Shown: positions 41,376 to 52,000 of the stretch, piece by piece
Layout: every line of letters begins with the position of its first letter
How positions within the stretch are numbered: the first letter of the stretch is position 1
Source of the DNA: Hoyosella subflava DQS3-9A1
GTDB taxonomy: Bacteria; Actinomycetota; Actinomycetes; Mycobacteriales; Mycobacteriaceae
NCBI RefSeq assembly: GCF_000214175.1
Contig: NC_015564.1
Location: 2,728,001 to 2,792,000, forward strand
DNA length: 64,000 nt
Reading direction: 5' to 3'
The notes under the pieces: model-generated
Database searches by the model: none
What the model was told of the DNA's origin: nothing
What the model saw: the letters and a program-made list of their open reading frames with translations, nothing else
Position numbers and translations under genes: made by a program

Positions 41376-42359
41376 GTGACTTGGTGGTCGAGGGCCACGG
41401 CCTTTTCGCGGTCGGCAACGGTTCTTTCGATGGTGTTTGTGGTTTCGCTCGTCACGTTATTTGCCGCTAGCTTCGCGACGGCGGCGCCAGTCACGCGCGT
41501 AGACGAAATTTCTGTCACGCGGACTGACATCTACGTCGATTCCCCGGCGATGCAACGCACGATTCGTGTGCACGTCCTGCATCCAGCGCACTCGTCGCCG
41601 CGTCCGACGTTCTACCTACTGGATGGCAACGAGGCGACTTTCGAGCAAAGCGACTGGATCACTAAAACGGACATTGTCGACTTTGCTGCGTCCAAAAATG
41701 TCAATGTCGTACTTCCGGCGGGTGGCGAGGGAAGCTATTACACCGACTGGCAGCAGCCCGATCCTGAGTTCGGCGTGTACATGTGGGAAACATTTCTCAC
41801 CGAGGAACTGCCTCCGATCATCGACAGCTATTTCAACGGCAATGGCCGAAATGCCATCGGCGGTATCTCGATGGGTGGTCAAGCAGCTTTTACGCTCACG
41901 TCACGTCACCCTGGCCTTTACCGCGGTGTTGTCGCGATCAGCGCGTGCCCGCTCGTAGCCCCCCAGCCGTACCAAGACACCGTGCGAGCTGGCATCGCGT
42001 ATCGCGGGGGCGACGCAACGAACATGTGGGGTCCAAGGAACGCGCCAGCATGGTTTGAACACGACCCGGCGCAGAATCTCGGCGCATTGCGCGACAAGCC
42101 GCTTTACCTGTACGCCGGGAACGGTACGCCCGGGCGGTACGAGCAGCAGTTCGATGACGATACGCAGGCAACGATCGTCGTTGGCGGCCCAATCGAGGCG
42201 GCAGCCCTGACGTGCTCAGCGGACTTCGCGGCAAGACTCGGTGCCGGAGGGATCACGCCGACCGTGGATTTCCGCTCATCGGGGACACATTCGTGGCCGT
42301 ACTGGCAGGACGCGATTCGCTCGGCGTGGCCGACCGTCGAGGCTGCTGTAGGCCAGTGA
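41376..42359 (+). CDS. antigen-85-like mycolyltransferase/esterase
   Basis: A 327-residue exported alpha/beta hydrolase. GTG 41376 has GAGG five nt upstream. The signal peptide ends around FATAAP. Catalytic Ser165 is in GGISMGGQAA, and the His is in GTHSWPYWQD; YYTDWQQP and FLTEELPPIIDSYF are typical antigen-85 blocks. These enzymes transfer mycolic acids from trehalose monomycolate to trehalose or arabinogalactan. Its last 107 bp overlap the convergent glycosyltransferase gene. Whether it serves general mycolate transfer or the neighbouring lipid pathway is open. Confidence 0.87.
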   Translation: MTWWSRATAFSRSATVLSMVFVVSLVTLFAASFATAAPVTRVDEISVTRTDIYVDSPAMQRTIRVHVLHPAHSSPRPTFYLLDGNEATFEQSDWITKTDIVDFAASKNVNVVLPAGGEGSYYTDWQQPDPEFGVYMWETFLTEELPPIIDSYFNGNGRNAIGGISMGGQAAFTLTSRHPGLYRGVVAISACPLVAPQPYQDTVRAGIAYRGGDATNMWGPRNAPAWFEHDPAQNLGALRDKPLYLYAGNGTPGRYEQQFDDDTQATIVVGGPIEAAALTCSADFAARLGAGGITPTVDFRSSGTHSWPYWQDAIRSAWPTVEAAVGQ

Positions 42360-43512
42360 CGAGTTCTCCCAGCAGATCGGCAGCCCTGTGTGCACCTCCA
42401 GCGTCGCGAAAGGACCGTCCGACGCGGACAGCTGCTGCCAGGTAGCCTGCATCCGGGTCGAGAACAGCGTCGAGTCCGTCGATGATGTGTTGTTCGGTTG
42501 CACGACGAAACCGCAGCCGCACCCCAGCACCCGCGTCGACGACCTGCTGTGCGACGACCGGCTGATCGTCACGTATAGGTGCAGTTACTAGCGGCACGCC
42601 GTGCCACAGCGCCTCACACACGGTGTTGTGCCCGGCGTGGCACACTACCGCGTCGACGAGAGGTAAGAGCTCACGTTGCGGAACGAAGGGACGGACGACC
42701 ACATTGTCTGGCACTTCGTCCACAACACCGTCCGGGTCGACGAGCACGGCGCGGAATCGGTGAGCGTTCGCACCGATCGCGGCGGCCGCTCCGCGGAGAA
42801 AGGCCGCACCCGTTTTGCCGTTGACCGTCCCCATGCTGATGAGCACCGTCGCCACCTCTGTACCGAGAAAGTCCCACGGGAAATCCCATGTTCCGACGTG
42901 GGCCGCACCGTCGCGCAGTGCGGGCCCCACCATCCAGACACGGTCAGCCGCGACGGCTGGACGCCCCGCGAGTTCCTCAGTGGTGAACGCGAGAATGCCG
43001 TGTGGTGAGAAGCGTGGATCGCTGTCGGCGGCAGGGTCTCCGACGTCTTCCCGGAGTTCCGTAAGAATCGACTGGAGCCAGGCTTGGACCTTGGGCATTC
43101 CGGCCAGCGGATCCGACAACTCTGTTGATGTGGTGGCGGACGTGACCCACGGGATCCCCTCCCGTTCGGCTACGAGCGCGCCAGCGAATGCTTGCTGGTC
43201 TGCGACGACGACGTCAGGGGTGAAGTTTCTGACCGCCTCCGTGACATGGGGTTCCATCGTCCGTGCGAGTGGGGCCAAGAAACGTTCTACGAGGAATTGC
43301 AGCGCGGCCGGCCCAGTTAGGTCGCCGCGCTCGCCGAAGGGTTCCGCGTAACAGTCAAAGACGCGTGCCTGCTCACCCCCGAGTGTCCGGATGACGCGTT
43401 CGGAGCCTGACCAGGCGACCTCGTGCCCGCGTCGCGTGAGTTCAGCGGCGACGGCAACCGTGGGGTTGATGTGCCCGACGAGCGGCGGGACGACGAAAAG
43501 GAACTTGCTCAC
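42253..43512 (-). CDS. UGT-type (GT1) glycosyltransferase
   Basis: A 419-residue GT-B glycosyltransferase: start FLFVVPPLVGHINPTVAVAAEL, and C-terminal donor site VVCHAGHNTVCEALWHGVPLVTAPIRDDQPVVAQQ. Related enzymes glycosylate polyketides, lipids or macrolides. It starts at GTG directly after the hydrolase stop (no gap) and is the last gene of the synthase operon, so its acceptor is probably the synthase product. The final ~35 residues (Pro/Ser/Arg-rich) extend beyond the usual end and overlap the convergent mycolyltransferase gene. Confidence 0.85.
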   Translation of the reverse strand: MSKFLFVVPPLVGHINPTVAVAAELTRRGHEVAWSGSERVIRTLGGEQARVFDCYAEPFGERGDLTGPAALQFLVERFLAPLARTMEPHVTEAVRNFTPDVVVADQQAFAGALVAEREGIPWVTSATTSTELSDPLAGMPKVQAWLQSILTELREDVGDPAADSDPRFSPHGILAFTTEELAGRPAVAADRVWMVGPALRDGAAHVGTWDFPWDFLGTEVATVLISMGTVNGKTGAAFLRGAAAAIGANAHRFRAVLVDPDGVVDEVPDNVVVRPFVPQRELLPLVDAVVCHAGHNTVCEALWHGVPLVTAPIRDDQPVVAQQVVDAGAGVRLRFRRATEQHIIDGLDAVLDPDAGYLAAAVRVGRSFRDAGGAHRAADLLGELVTGLQQPRRSATPSESRPASTATNVSPMSGNPRSA

Positions 43513-44322
43513 TCAGGCGCCGACCTTGCCCGCAGCACTGAGCGTTGCTTGATGGCCGCCGAACAGCCAGTCAGCCACCATTGTTCGGGTGAGTGCAGGC
43601 TTCTCGACCAGCACGGAATGTCCCATGCCATCGAGGATCTGCACGTCGAACGCCGTGAGCTTCTGACGAAGAAGGTCAACCTGGTAGGCCAGCCCAGTCT
43701 GGGTGCCGAAAACTCCGAGCACGGGACACGTAACCTCGGAGAGGTCTTCACTGATCAGGGCGCTATTCGGGATATCGTCGACAATCGTCGTCGATTGCAG
43801 GATCTTGTACGCCGCTTTCGAGAGTCGCGCGGGATGCGACCCGTATGTGTCGGCGATGTAATCGAAGGCGTCCGGCTTCCCGAGACGGTGCACGGCATCG
43901 GTGAGACCTTCACGTATATGAATGGCCCACTGGCGAACTGGCGGTTCAGCTTCCATGAACAAAATGCTTGCGGTCCGCTCCGGATAGGCGGCCGCGAACC
44001 CGAAAGCAATCGTTCCACCGAACGAGTTCCCCACCAGATGCACCGGGTGGTCGATGCCCAGTTCGTCGAGCAGTCCACGCAGGTCATCGACGAAATGCTC
44101 AAGCTTGTAACCACTAGCGGGGCGTGAACTCCGTCCGTGACCACGAAGGTCGTACATGACGACGTCGATGCCGAGTTCGGCGAGAGCTGGACCTACAGTG
44201 AAGTAATAGCTCGCGAGGCTGTCGTACAACAAGCCATGCAACAGCACCACCGTCATCGGCGCATCAGCTGGCCCCATGCGCTGCACGTGGACGTCGATGT
44301 CGCCAGCCTTGATCTTGGTCAT
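43513..44322 (-). CDS. alpha/beta hydrolase of the synthase operon
   Basis: A 269-residue hydrolase: VVLLHGLLYDS oxyanion loop, nucleophile Ser100 in VGNSFGGT, and His in DGMGHSVLVEKP. The acid residue is usually in a GxxD turn after strand 6, but the corresponding stretch reads GVFGTQTGL, so the acid must lie elsewhere or be missing. No signal peptide. ATGA overlap with the ACP gene. A sensible role is release or editing of acyl-ACP intermediates (type II thioesterase-like), by inference from position. Confidence 0.78.
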   Translation of the reverse strand: MTKIKAGDIDVHVQRMGPADAPMTVVLLHGLLYDSLASYYFTVGPALAELGIDVVMYDLRGHGRSSRPASGYKLEHFVDDLRGLLDELGIDHPVHLVGNSFGGTIAFGFAAAYPERTASILFMEAEPPVRQWAIHIREGLTDAVHRLGKPDAFDYIADTYGSHPARLSKAAYKILQSTTIVDDIPNSALISEDLSEVTCPVLGVFGTQTGLAYQVDLLRQKLTAFDVQILDGMGHSVLVEKPALTRTMVADWLFGGHQATLSAAGKVGA

Positions 44323-44660
44323 GGTTGGTCCTCGCCACCCGGGCTCGGGTTGTTCACGCTATCGACGACGAATCGCACAAGCTGCCCAACGGTGACATGC
44401 ATGATCTGCTCGAGTTCCATCCCCGCGATGAACTGAGCGAAGTTCACCTGGTCCCCCCACCGCTCGCGGAGCAAGCCCGACAGCGCGACCAGGTCGATGC
44501 TTTCCATTTCCAGGTCGTCGTGAAATTCGGTGTCGCGGCCTATTTCGCTTGGATCGACATCGAATTCGGCGAGCATTTCGGCCAGCATCGACACGATCCC
44601 GTCGAATACCTCGGATTCGTTGACGGTATCCACGTCACGCACCACCGGGTTTTCGCTCAT
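44319..44660 (-). CDS. discrete acyl carrier protein
   Basis: A 113-residue acidic carrier protein. The phosphopantetheine site is DLEMESIDLVAL, with the Ser in a Glu-Ser-Ile-Asp context. The start shares one base with the synthase stop (TGATG), and the end overlaps the hydrolase by ATGA. It supplements the single ACP domain of the large synthase and is probably activated by the PPTase domain encoded just upstream. Its longer N- and C-terminal tails are unusual. Confidence 0.85.
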   Translation of the reverse strand: MSENPVVRDVDTVNESEVFDGIVSMLAEMLAEFDVDPSEIGRDTEFHDDLEMESIDLVALSGLLRERWGDQVNFAQFIAGMELEQIMHVTVGQLVRFVVDSVNNPSPGGEDQP

Positions 44661-47600
44661 CAGTTTTCTGTCTCCTCTTCGGGGTGGCCTGTCCAGGCCA
44701 CAACATACCTGCGTGACGGCAGCGGAGCGGGATTCTCGGTGACGGTCGTGAAGACCTCGAACTGGTCCCCCGCGACTGCCACAGACATGCGCACACCGCC
44801 GTCGGGCCTCTGCTCGACCGCAACGACTTCAAACCGGGCCGGCGCGCCTTGCAGCCCTGTTCCGAGCCGCTTGGCGACCGCCTCTTTCGCACTCCATAGC
44901 CGCGTGAACCACAACGCGCGTTCGCCGGGAAGCTCAGCGAGCAGGTCGTGTTCAGCGTTGGTCAGTGCTGCAATCTCCGCTGCGCCGTCGCGTTCGCGGA
45001 TCTCCTCGATGTCGATTCCGCATGCCCCGTGGCGCGCGATCGCCACACCAATTTCCGCGCAGTGAGCGATCGACACGGTGATAGTCGAGAGCACTCTGCC
45101 GTGCCGTCCCGACACCAACGGCGCACCCGTCGCATGGTTGGCGATCTCGATTTCCTGCGGGTAGATGCCGTGCGGATCTGAACGCCAGAGCAGTTGGCGC
45201 ACTGCATCTTTCGCAGCAATTCGGCCCAACAGCCATTGTCGTCGGCGCCTCGGCGCAACCGTGGCGTACTGTTCGCGTTCACGACTGCCGAGCATTTTCC
45301 TGGCTACCAGCTCGCGGGTCGCGAGATCCGGCCACATCTCGGCTACCTCTGCCCAGCCGTCAGTCCGAAGCGTTGACAGTGTGTGGTCTTCCGGTGCGCA
45401 GTCGGTGGCTCTGATGACGGGGTTCGAATCAAAGCGGCGGTCCTGCCAGCCGATGATCTGTGTCCACACCTCGCCGTGGACGGCAAGCTGGACGTCCGCG
45501 GTGATGAACTGGCTGTCCAGCTGGCGGATGATTATGGTGCATTCGACGGCTGTGCCGGGTGCGGGGTGTTTCCCGAAGAACTCGATCCGGCCCATGCCCA
45601 CCGGGAAAACTGTCGACCGGTCGGTCACGGACGATTGCACCCAGTAGCCGAGCAACTGTCCCGCGTTGTCCAGCAATGCGCCAGGCGCTGCCGGGGTCTT
45701 CAATACACCGCGGACGTGCCGGTCACCAATAGCGGTGAGTTCGGTGACGCCCTGGAACTGGGGTCCGTGGAACATCCATCGGCGAGAATACAATTCGTGA
45801 GCGTGATCCTTCGGTGCGTGTTCCTGCGCCGGATCGAAACTCCACAGGCGAGGCCGACGAGCCGGATATCTGGGGGCGACGTCGATTCGCGCGCGAGCAT
45901 GCCCGTCGATCGCGACCGTCACCACGTCAGTGCGGTCACCCGGCATCGCCGTCACAGCAACTGCGACTGCAGGAATGACTGGCAGCCATTTCTCGAAGCG
46001 CACATCGTTGAGTGCTACCGCGACGCGGCCGGGGGCGGCGCGGCGCGCGAACTCGGCCATGTGATCCACGAGCGTAGTCGCCGGTACCACCGGCCAGCGG
46101 TCCTCATCATCTGGCCAGTCCGGTGGCAGTTTGAAGAAGCTGTGGTCAATCAGATACGGCATCGTCTTCAGCGACACTTCGAGCGCGGCACTCACCGGCC
46201 TGACCGGAGCGAGCGTGACAACCGGCGGTGCGGTTGCCGCTGCCATCAGCTCGCGGGCCGCACGCTGCGTGTCGTCGATGAGCGCGGTGAACTCCGCACC
46301 CCACGCGGTACGGGGCATATCCGGAACTGACTGCGCTGTAACGCCTTTTAAGTTAACGCGCTCCTGCTCGGGGATGCTGACGAGCGCCCCACCCAGGTTG
46401 AGCCGTATACGGCGCCCCGAATTCGTCACGGGCGCAGACTTTCGCGCCACATCGGGTGTCTCATAGCCCTCGACCCACAGCGCCGCGAGGACTCGGATCA
46501 ACTGTTCTGCAGCCCCCGCTTTAGGGGCATGCGCCGGGATCGCGAGGTGGTCACGGCCATGCAAGATGTCACCGATCAGCGCGCTGATCTGCCCAGTCCC
46601 CATCTGGATGAACGCCACGAAGCCAGCGTCGCGCATGTTCGTGATCAGTTCCCGGAACCGCACGGTTTCCACGAGATGCTGGATGTAGATCTTCCTGACC
46701 TGTCCAGGATCCGAGGGGAACGGGTGCGTCGTGGTCGCTGACCACACGGGAATCTCCGCCGGGTTGATGCTGAGCGTTTCGAAGTTCCGCACGATAGGAC
46801 CAAGATATGGGGTGAGCATGGGCGTGTGGAATCCAGACTGGAAGGGCAGGACTTGACTGATCACGCCCTCGGCACGGAAACGTTCGACCACGGATGCAAT
46901 GGCCTCCCCCGGGCCGCACACAATCGACTGATTTGGTGCGTTGTCATGAGACAGGACCACCTCCGCCCATTGAGGGATCGCCTGTGCCACACGTGATGCT
47001 GACGCACCAATGACCGCGAACTCCACGCCTGGAACGGTCACGGAGCTGGGGTCAAAGGCGTCGAGGAACGCGTCAATTTCGGTGTGACTGAAGATCCCGC
47101 CTTGTGCCATCGCGGACCACTCACCGACACTGTGTCCGGCAAGCCCGTCGGCTGTCACGCCCAGCCGGGACAGGGCGCGGTGCAAGATCCGGCCAAGCTG
47201 GAAAACCGCCGCACCGTGACTGCCCACCTGGCCGACGCTGGCCGCGAAATCGCCACTACCTGCGATCCCGAGCTCCGTTGCGAGCGCGCCGACGTCCGGA
47301 GCGAATTCGGCTTCGAGACCAGGAAAGACCATCGCCACCTTGCCGCCGCCTGGGCCGAGCAACGGCGACGGCGTGAACCACACGTTCGATCGGCCGCGCC
47401 ACGGCACGCCACGCGCAATTGCCTTGCGCGCCAGGTTTAGCCGCTTCGGGGTCGGGTCCGCGATCGCGACGCGCGCGGGGCCACTGCCGATCTCACGATG
47501 CCGGAGCTCCGTATCTGGCCGCCCCAGGATCTCCGCCAGTTCAGCGACGGTCCGGGCAGCGAAACGCATTGGCATTTCGGGCTCATTCACAGTGAGTGCG

Positions 47601-49045
47601 GCCTGGTGCGCTGGCGGTTCTTCGATGATCACGTGAGCGTTGATGCCACCGAAACCGAACGCGTTGACCCCTGCGCGCCGCGCGTCCTGACCGTTCGGAA
47701 GTAGCCATGGTTGCGCGGAGGCAATCGGAGCGAACCGGGATTCGCGCAGCGTCGGATGCGGGTCATCGCAGTGCAGTGTCGGCAGTAGTGTTCGGTGAAA
47801 GACGGCGAGTGCCGCCTTAATTAATCCCGCTGCCCCGGCCGCGGGCATCGCGTGGCCGATCATCGATTTGACTGTTCCGATCACCGGTTGTGCCTCGTCG
47901 GCATCGCCCTGCCCGAATACTTCTCGAAGGGTGTGCAGCTCAGCACCATCCCCCGCGACGGTGCCGGTGCCGTGCGCTTCGAGGAGACCAATCACGCCCG
48001 GCTCGCGCGGATCAAGGCCGGCCGACGCCCACGCTTGTGTCACTGCCTGAACCTGACCCGAGGGGTCGGGACTGAACAAGCTGGCGGTACGACCGTCACT
48101 CGCAACGCCACATCCCGCGATCACCGCGTAGATGCGGTCACCGTCACGCTGTGCGTCCTCGATCCTCTTCAGAACGACGATGCCCGTGCCCTCCCCGATC
48201 AGAACACCGTCCGCACGACGATCGAACGGCCGGATCTGCTGGGACGCGGACAAGGCGCCGAGCTGACTGAAAACGCTCCAGAGCGTCACATCGTGACAGT
48301 GGTGCACCCCACCGGCGAGCATCACGTCACAACGACCACTGATCAGCGCGGACACCGCCTGATCGACCGCGACGAGCGAGGACGCGCACGCCGCGTCGAC
48401 CGTGTACGCGGGGCCACGCAAATCCAGCCTGTTCGCTATCCGGGACGCCGATAGGTTCGGGACGAGACCAATAGCGCCATCTGATGTGGGCGGCCGCAAC
48501 TGGGCCTGGAAGGCATCCTTCACTCGTTCTAGGTCGCCTGGCGCTATGCCGGGCATTACTTCCGCGAGGGTGCGAACCAGCTGATTGGCGGTGCGCACCT
48601 GCTGGTCGAGGCGAGCCAGCCCAGGCGTCAGATATCCGCCCCGCCCGAGCACAACGCCCACTCGTGAGCGGTCCGCGGGCAGCGTCCCCGAACCGCCTGC
48701 GTCGTCAATCGCTTCCGCCGCAACTCTCAGCGCGATCAATTGATCCGGGTCGATATCCCCCACTGAGTTGGGCATGATCCCGAAAAGTGCCGGATCGATG
48801 TCTGCCTCGACGAATCCGCCGCGTCGGCAGTAAAACTTGTCGGCCCGCTCACCGTTGCGGGCGGCGGGATCGTAGAAATCTCCATCCCACCGGTCTGCAG
48901 GCACGTCAGTGACGCTGTCGACTCCCGTTGAGAGGTTTCTCCAGTACTCCGTCAGGTTGTTCGCGCCTGGGAACAACGCCCCCATCCCCACGATCGCGAC
49001 CTTGCCCCGGGTGCGGTCACCGCGCGCCACAGGCGAAGTCACCAT
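44660..49045 (-). CDS. iterative polyketide/PUFA-type synthase, KS-AT-DH-PPTase
   Basis: A 1461-residue cytoplasmic enzyme. KS about 14-475: Cys220 (DAACASSL), His358 (EAHGTGT), His398 (KSMIGH). AT about 565-860: Ser639 (GHSVGEW) and His740 (GFHTPM). Dehydratase of double-hotdog type about 950-1200, with His968 (YLIDHSF) and Asp1126 (DNAGQ). A complete Sfp-type phosphopantetheinyl transferase about 1240-1461 with GIDIEE and WSAKEA. No ACP domain. It overlaps the upstream synthase by 7 nt. The domain set equals PfaC/PfaB plus PfaE of PUFA synthases, fused in one chain, or a split enediyne-type PKS. Confidence 0.88.
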   Translation of the reverse strand: MVTSPVARGDRTRGKVAIVGMGALFPGANNLTEYWRNLSTGVDSVTDVPADRWDGDFYDPAARNGERADKFYCRRGGFVEADIDPALFGIMPNSVGDIDPDQLIALRVAAEAIDDAGGSGTLPADRSRVGVVLGRGGYLTPGLARLDQQVRTANQLVRTLAEVMPGIAPGDLERVKDAFQAQLRPPTSDGAIGLVPNLSASRIANRLDLRGPAYTVDAACASSLVAVDQAVSALISGRCDVMLAGGVHHCHDVTLWSVFSQLGALSASQQIRPFDRRADGVLIGEGTGIVVLKRIEDAQRDGDRIYAVIAGCGVASDGRTASLFSPDPSGQVQAVTQAWASAGLDPREPGVIGLLEAHGTGTVAGDGAELHTLREVFGQGDADEAQPVIGTVKSMIGHAMPAAGAAGLIKAALAVFHRTLLPTLHCDDPHPTLRESRFAPIASAQPWLLPNGQDARRAGVNAFGFGGINAHVIIEEPPAHQAALTVNEPEMPMRFAARTVAELAEILGRPDTELRHREIGSGPARVAIADPTPKRLNLARKAIARGVPWRGRSNVWFTPSPLLGPGGGKVAMVFPGLEAEFAPDVGALATELGIAGSGDFAASVGQVGSHGAAVFQLGRILHRALSRLGVTADGLAGHSVGEWSAMAQGGIFSHTEIDAFLDAFDPSSVTVPGVEFAVIGASASRVAQAIPQWAEVVLSHDNAPNQSIVCGPGEAIASVVERFRAEGVISQVLPFQSGFHTPMLTPYLGPIVRNFETLSINPAEIPVWSATTTHPFPSDPGQVRKIYIQHLVETVRFRELITNMRDAGFVAFIQMGTGQISALIGDILHGRDHLAIPAHAPKAGAAEQLIRVLAALWVEGYETPDVARKSAPVTNSGRRIRLNLGGALVSIPEQERVNLKGVTAQSVPDMPRTAWGAEFTALIDDTQRAARELMAAATAPPVVTLAPVRPVSAALEVSLKTMPYLIDHSFFKLPPDWPDDEDRWPVVPATTLVDHMAEFARRAAPGRVAVALNDVRFEKWLPVIPAVAVAVTAMPGDRTDVVTVAIDGHARARIDVAPRYPARRPRLWSFDPAQEHAPKDHAHELYSRRWMFHGPQFQGVTELTAIGDRHVRGVLKTPAAPGALLDNAGQLLGYWVQSSVTDRSTVFPVGMGRIEFFGKHPAPGTAVECTIIIRQLDSQFITADVQLAVHGEVWTQIIGWQDRRFDSNPVIRATDCAPEDHTLSTLRTDGWAEVAEMWPDLATRELVARKMLGSREREQYATVAPRRRRQWLLGRIAAKDAVRQLLWRSDPHGIYPQEIEIANHATGAPLVSGRHGRVLSTITVSIAHCAEIGVAIARHGACGIDIEEIRERDGAAEIAALTNAEHDLLAELPGERALWFTRLWSAKEAVAKRLGTGLQGAPARFEVVAVEQRPDGGVRMSVAVAGDQFEVFTTVTENPAPLPSRRYVVAWTGHPEEETEN

Positions 49046-52000
49046 CCTGAGGCGGTGTAGACAACCGAGTTGACCGACTCATCACCCCATGCGAGTTCAC
49101 GCAGAAGGCTAGCGGTTCCTTCTTCGGGGTCAATCAGGGAGACTCCTCGCTTCGCGTACGACCGCATCAGTTCGGGGGTCACCATCCCGTTGTTCTCCCC
49201 TGTGGGCGCCCACGGTCCCCAATGAACGGTGAGCCCGCGACGCTGCCCCGCAACGGTCCAGTTCCTGCCCAGGGCCTCGAGCTCGTCGTTCGCGGCCGCG
49301 TAGTCGGCTTGCCCGCGGTTACCGAGGACAGCTGCGATACTGCCGAAGAACACCATGAAGCGCGGCCCGTTCGACAGTTCTTCCGCAGCGGTGATCAGCA
49401 GACGCGCACCGGTGACCTTCGTCGTAAATACCCGCGTGAACGACGCTGCCGGTTTCTCCGCGATGAGTTTGTCTTCGATGATTCCAGCGGCGTACACGAT
49501 GCCGTCGAGGCGCCCGTATTCGGCGTGAATACTGCTCACTAGGCTCGTCACGGCTTCGGGGTCACGCACATCCGCCGATCGGTATTGCACGGTCGCGCCG
49601 AGTTCACGCAGGCGGTGCAGCGTGAACCTGACTTCACGCTCAGCCAGAGTGCGGCTGACGGCAGTTTCGATCTCGGCAGGCGAGCGCAGACCAGATTCAA
49701 TCATCACCGCCCGGAGTTCTTGGGCCGTCGATGCGGCCGCAACTTTCGGGTCCTCCGGCATCTGCGACAGTGTGGTGCGCCCAACGAGTTCGATGTGGCA
49801 CCGGCTCGCAGCGGCGAGTGTCGCGGCGAAGCGCGCGGTGATGCCTCGCGCGCCACCGACGATCAGCACTACAGAATCCTGGTCGAGCCCAAGGGCGGCG
49901 GCCTCAGCCGCCCCGACACCGTTCGGTCCCGCGCCCGCAACAGCCACAGCACCCAGGTCTGTCGGCTCGAGTGCCAGCCTCCTGCGTACACCGTTGTCAC
50001 ACAGTACGAGCGGTTCTCCGGGTGGCGCTGCGGTTTCCGCCACGAGTTCAGCGGCAAATCGATGAACGTCGGACTCGTTCGATTCGACGACGCTGGAGTG
50101 CAAATTCGGGTACTCGCGGCTCACGGTCCGGAAGAATCCACGCAGTCCCTCTCCTGGCCCAGCGGCGAGCAGCCAGCGCGGCGCCGCAGTGATCAGCTCA
50201 CGCAGAACAGGGAATGCGTCAGGCAGCGAAGGCGCATCATCCCGATCCTGGTTGCCCAGGTAAAACACACCGCCGATGGGTACATCCATTGCTTCACGGA
50301 TGGCGGTGAAGCTCGCGGACGTGACAACCGGCATCGCGTCGTGGGCGTGCAGTTCGCTCTTCAGCGCCTCGGCGAGCGGTCCACTTCCGATGACCAGCAC
50401 TCGCAGCCCAGCCAGTTGGGGTGCTGATCCCACGGGCGGGAGCGGAATGCGGCGCATGATGAGGCGCTTCGGCGCAATAACGGTCGCCGCGCCGTCACCG
50501 TTGTCGGGGGCGGTCACTCGCTCCTCGCTCTGCTCGGGAAACCCACCGAGTTTGTTAGCGAGCAGTTCCGCGATCGCTGCGGCGGTGCGAGCTTTGGCAA
50601 CTTCTTCCATCTCGCTGTCATCACCAGGGTGCAGACCCAGTTCAGCGGCCAGCTCGCCTGCGATCTCGGCACGTTTGATCGAGTCGACACTGAGGTCCGC
50701 TTCGAGATCGAGATCGGGTTCGATCATCTCGACCGGGTATCCGGTGCGACGACCGATCACTTCGAACACCAGTGAAAGCACCGACTGTTGAGAGTGGGCA
50801 GCATGCTCAACGCTCGGAGCCGTCTCGATGGGACGATCCGCGGCGGGCGCCGCGACTGCCTCCGCCGGGTTCACAAAAGCTGCTGATTGCTGGGGCGCGT
50901 AGGTGATCGGCGACGGGGCCGGTATGTTCGCTCCCGCACCAAGGTAGCCGAGGAGGACGTCGCGTTGAGCGGCAACCATCTCGCGGCTGTTTCGCAGAAA
51001 CTCGCTGATCAATGCCTCCGCGCCGGACGACTCTTGAGGGGTTGTACTCATAACAGGCGTCAATCTCACTCTGGTCGCAGGCGCAAGCGCGCCCTGGGGG
51101 ATGGATCCATCAGCGGTCCGGACCAGATGGCCGTCAACCGTCCAGCCGGGCCGCTTGATCGTGACATTCGGGTCGGGAGCTATCGCGTCGCGACCATCGA
51201 ACAGCCATCCGGTGCGCAGATCGACACCCGCCGCAGCCATTTTGGCGAATGCTGTCAGCAGCGCAGTCAGTCCCGTCGAGGTGCCGTCGTCGAGCGGGAT
51301 CACCGTGTGGGACTTGTCACCCAGAATCGACCTCGTGAGCTTGGTGAGCACATGGCCTGGCCCGACTTCGATGAAGACGCGTGCGCCAGCCTCGTACATG
51401 GCGCCGATCTGCTCGCGGAAGCGAACCGGGGCACTGATCTGCGCCGCGAGTCCCTTCCGCACCGCTGCGCTGTCGTTGGGGTATACCGCGGCGGTGGTGT
51501 TCGAATAAACCGGCATCTCTGCCGGATACAACTGGGTGGTTGCGAGCCGCTGCGCGAAGCGGTCGCTGGCGGAGGCGACGAGCGGACTGTGGAACGCGCA
51601 GGAAACGTTGATTCGGCTGACCGACAAGCCCGCGGCTTTGAGCGCATCCGTCGCGGCGCCGATCGAGGGGGACGATCCGGATATCACATTCTGCTTCGGC
51701 GCATTGTCGTTGGCGATAACGACATCAGTATCGAGACCCGCGGCACTGAGCGCGTCGTTCACCTCTTGCGCAGTTCCGGAGACCGCCGCCATGGTCCCAC
51801 GATCGGCCATCTCACCGGCAGCGTGCAGTATCGCGTCAGCTCGTTCGGCACTCAGTTCCAGCAGGGTGTCTGGATCTAGCACCCCAGCAGCGGCGAACGC
51901 GGAGAGTTCACCATAACTGTGCCCGCCCACCATGTCCGGGACCACACCCGCGGTGCGCAGCAGATCATGGAGCGCCATCTCAACTATTCCGAGCGCGGGC

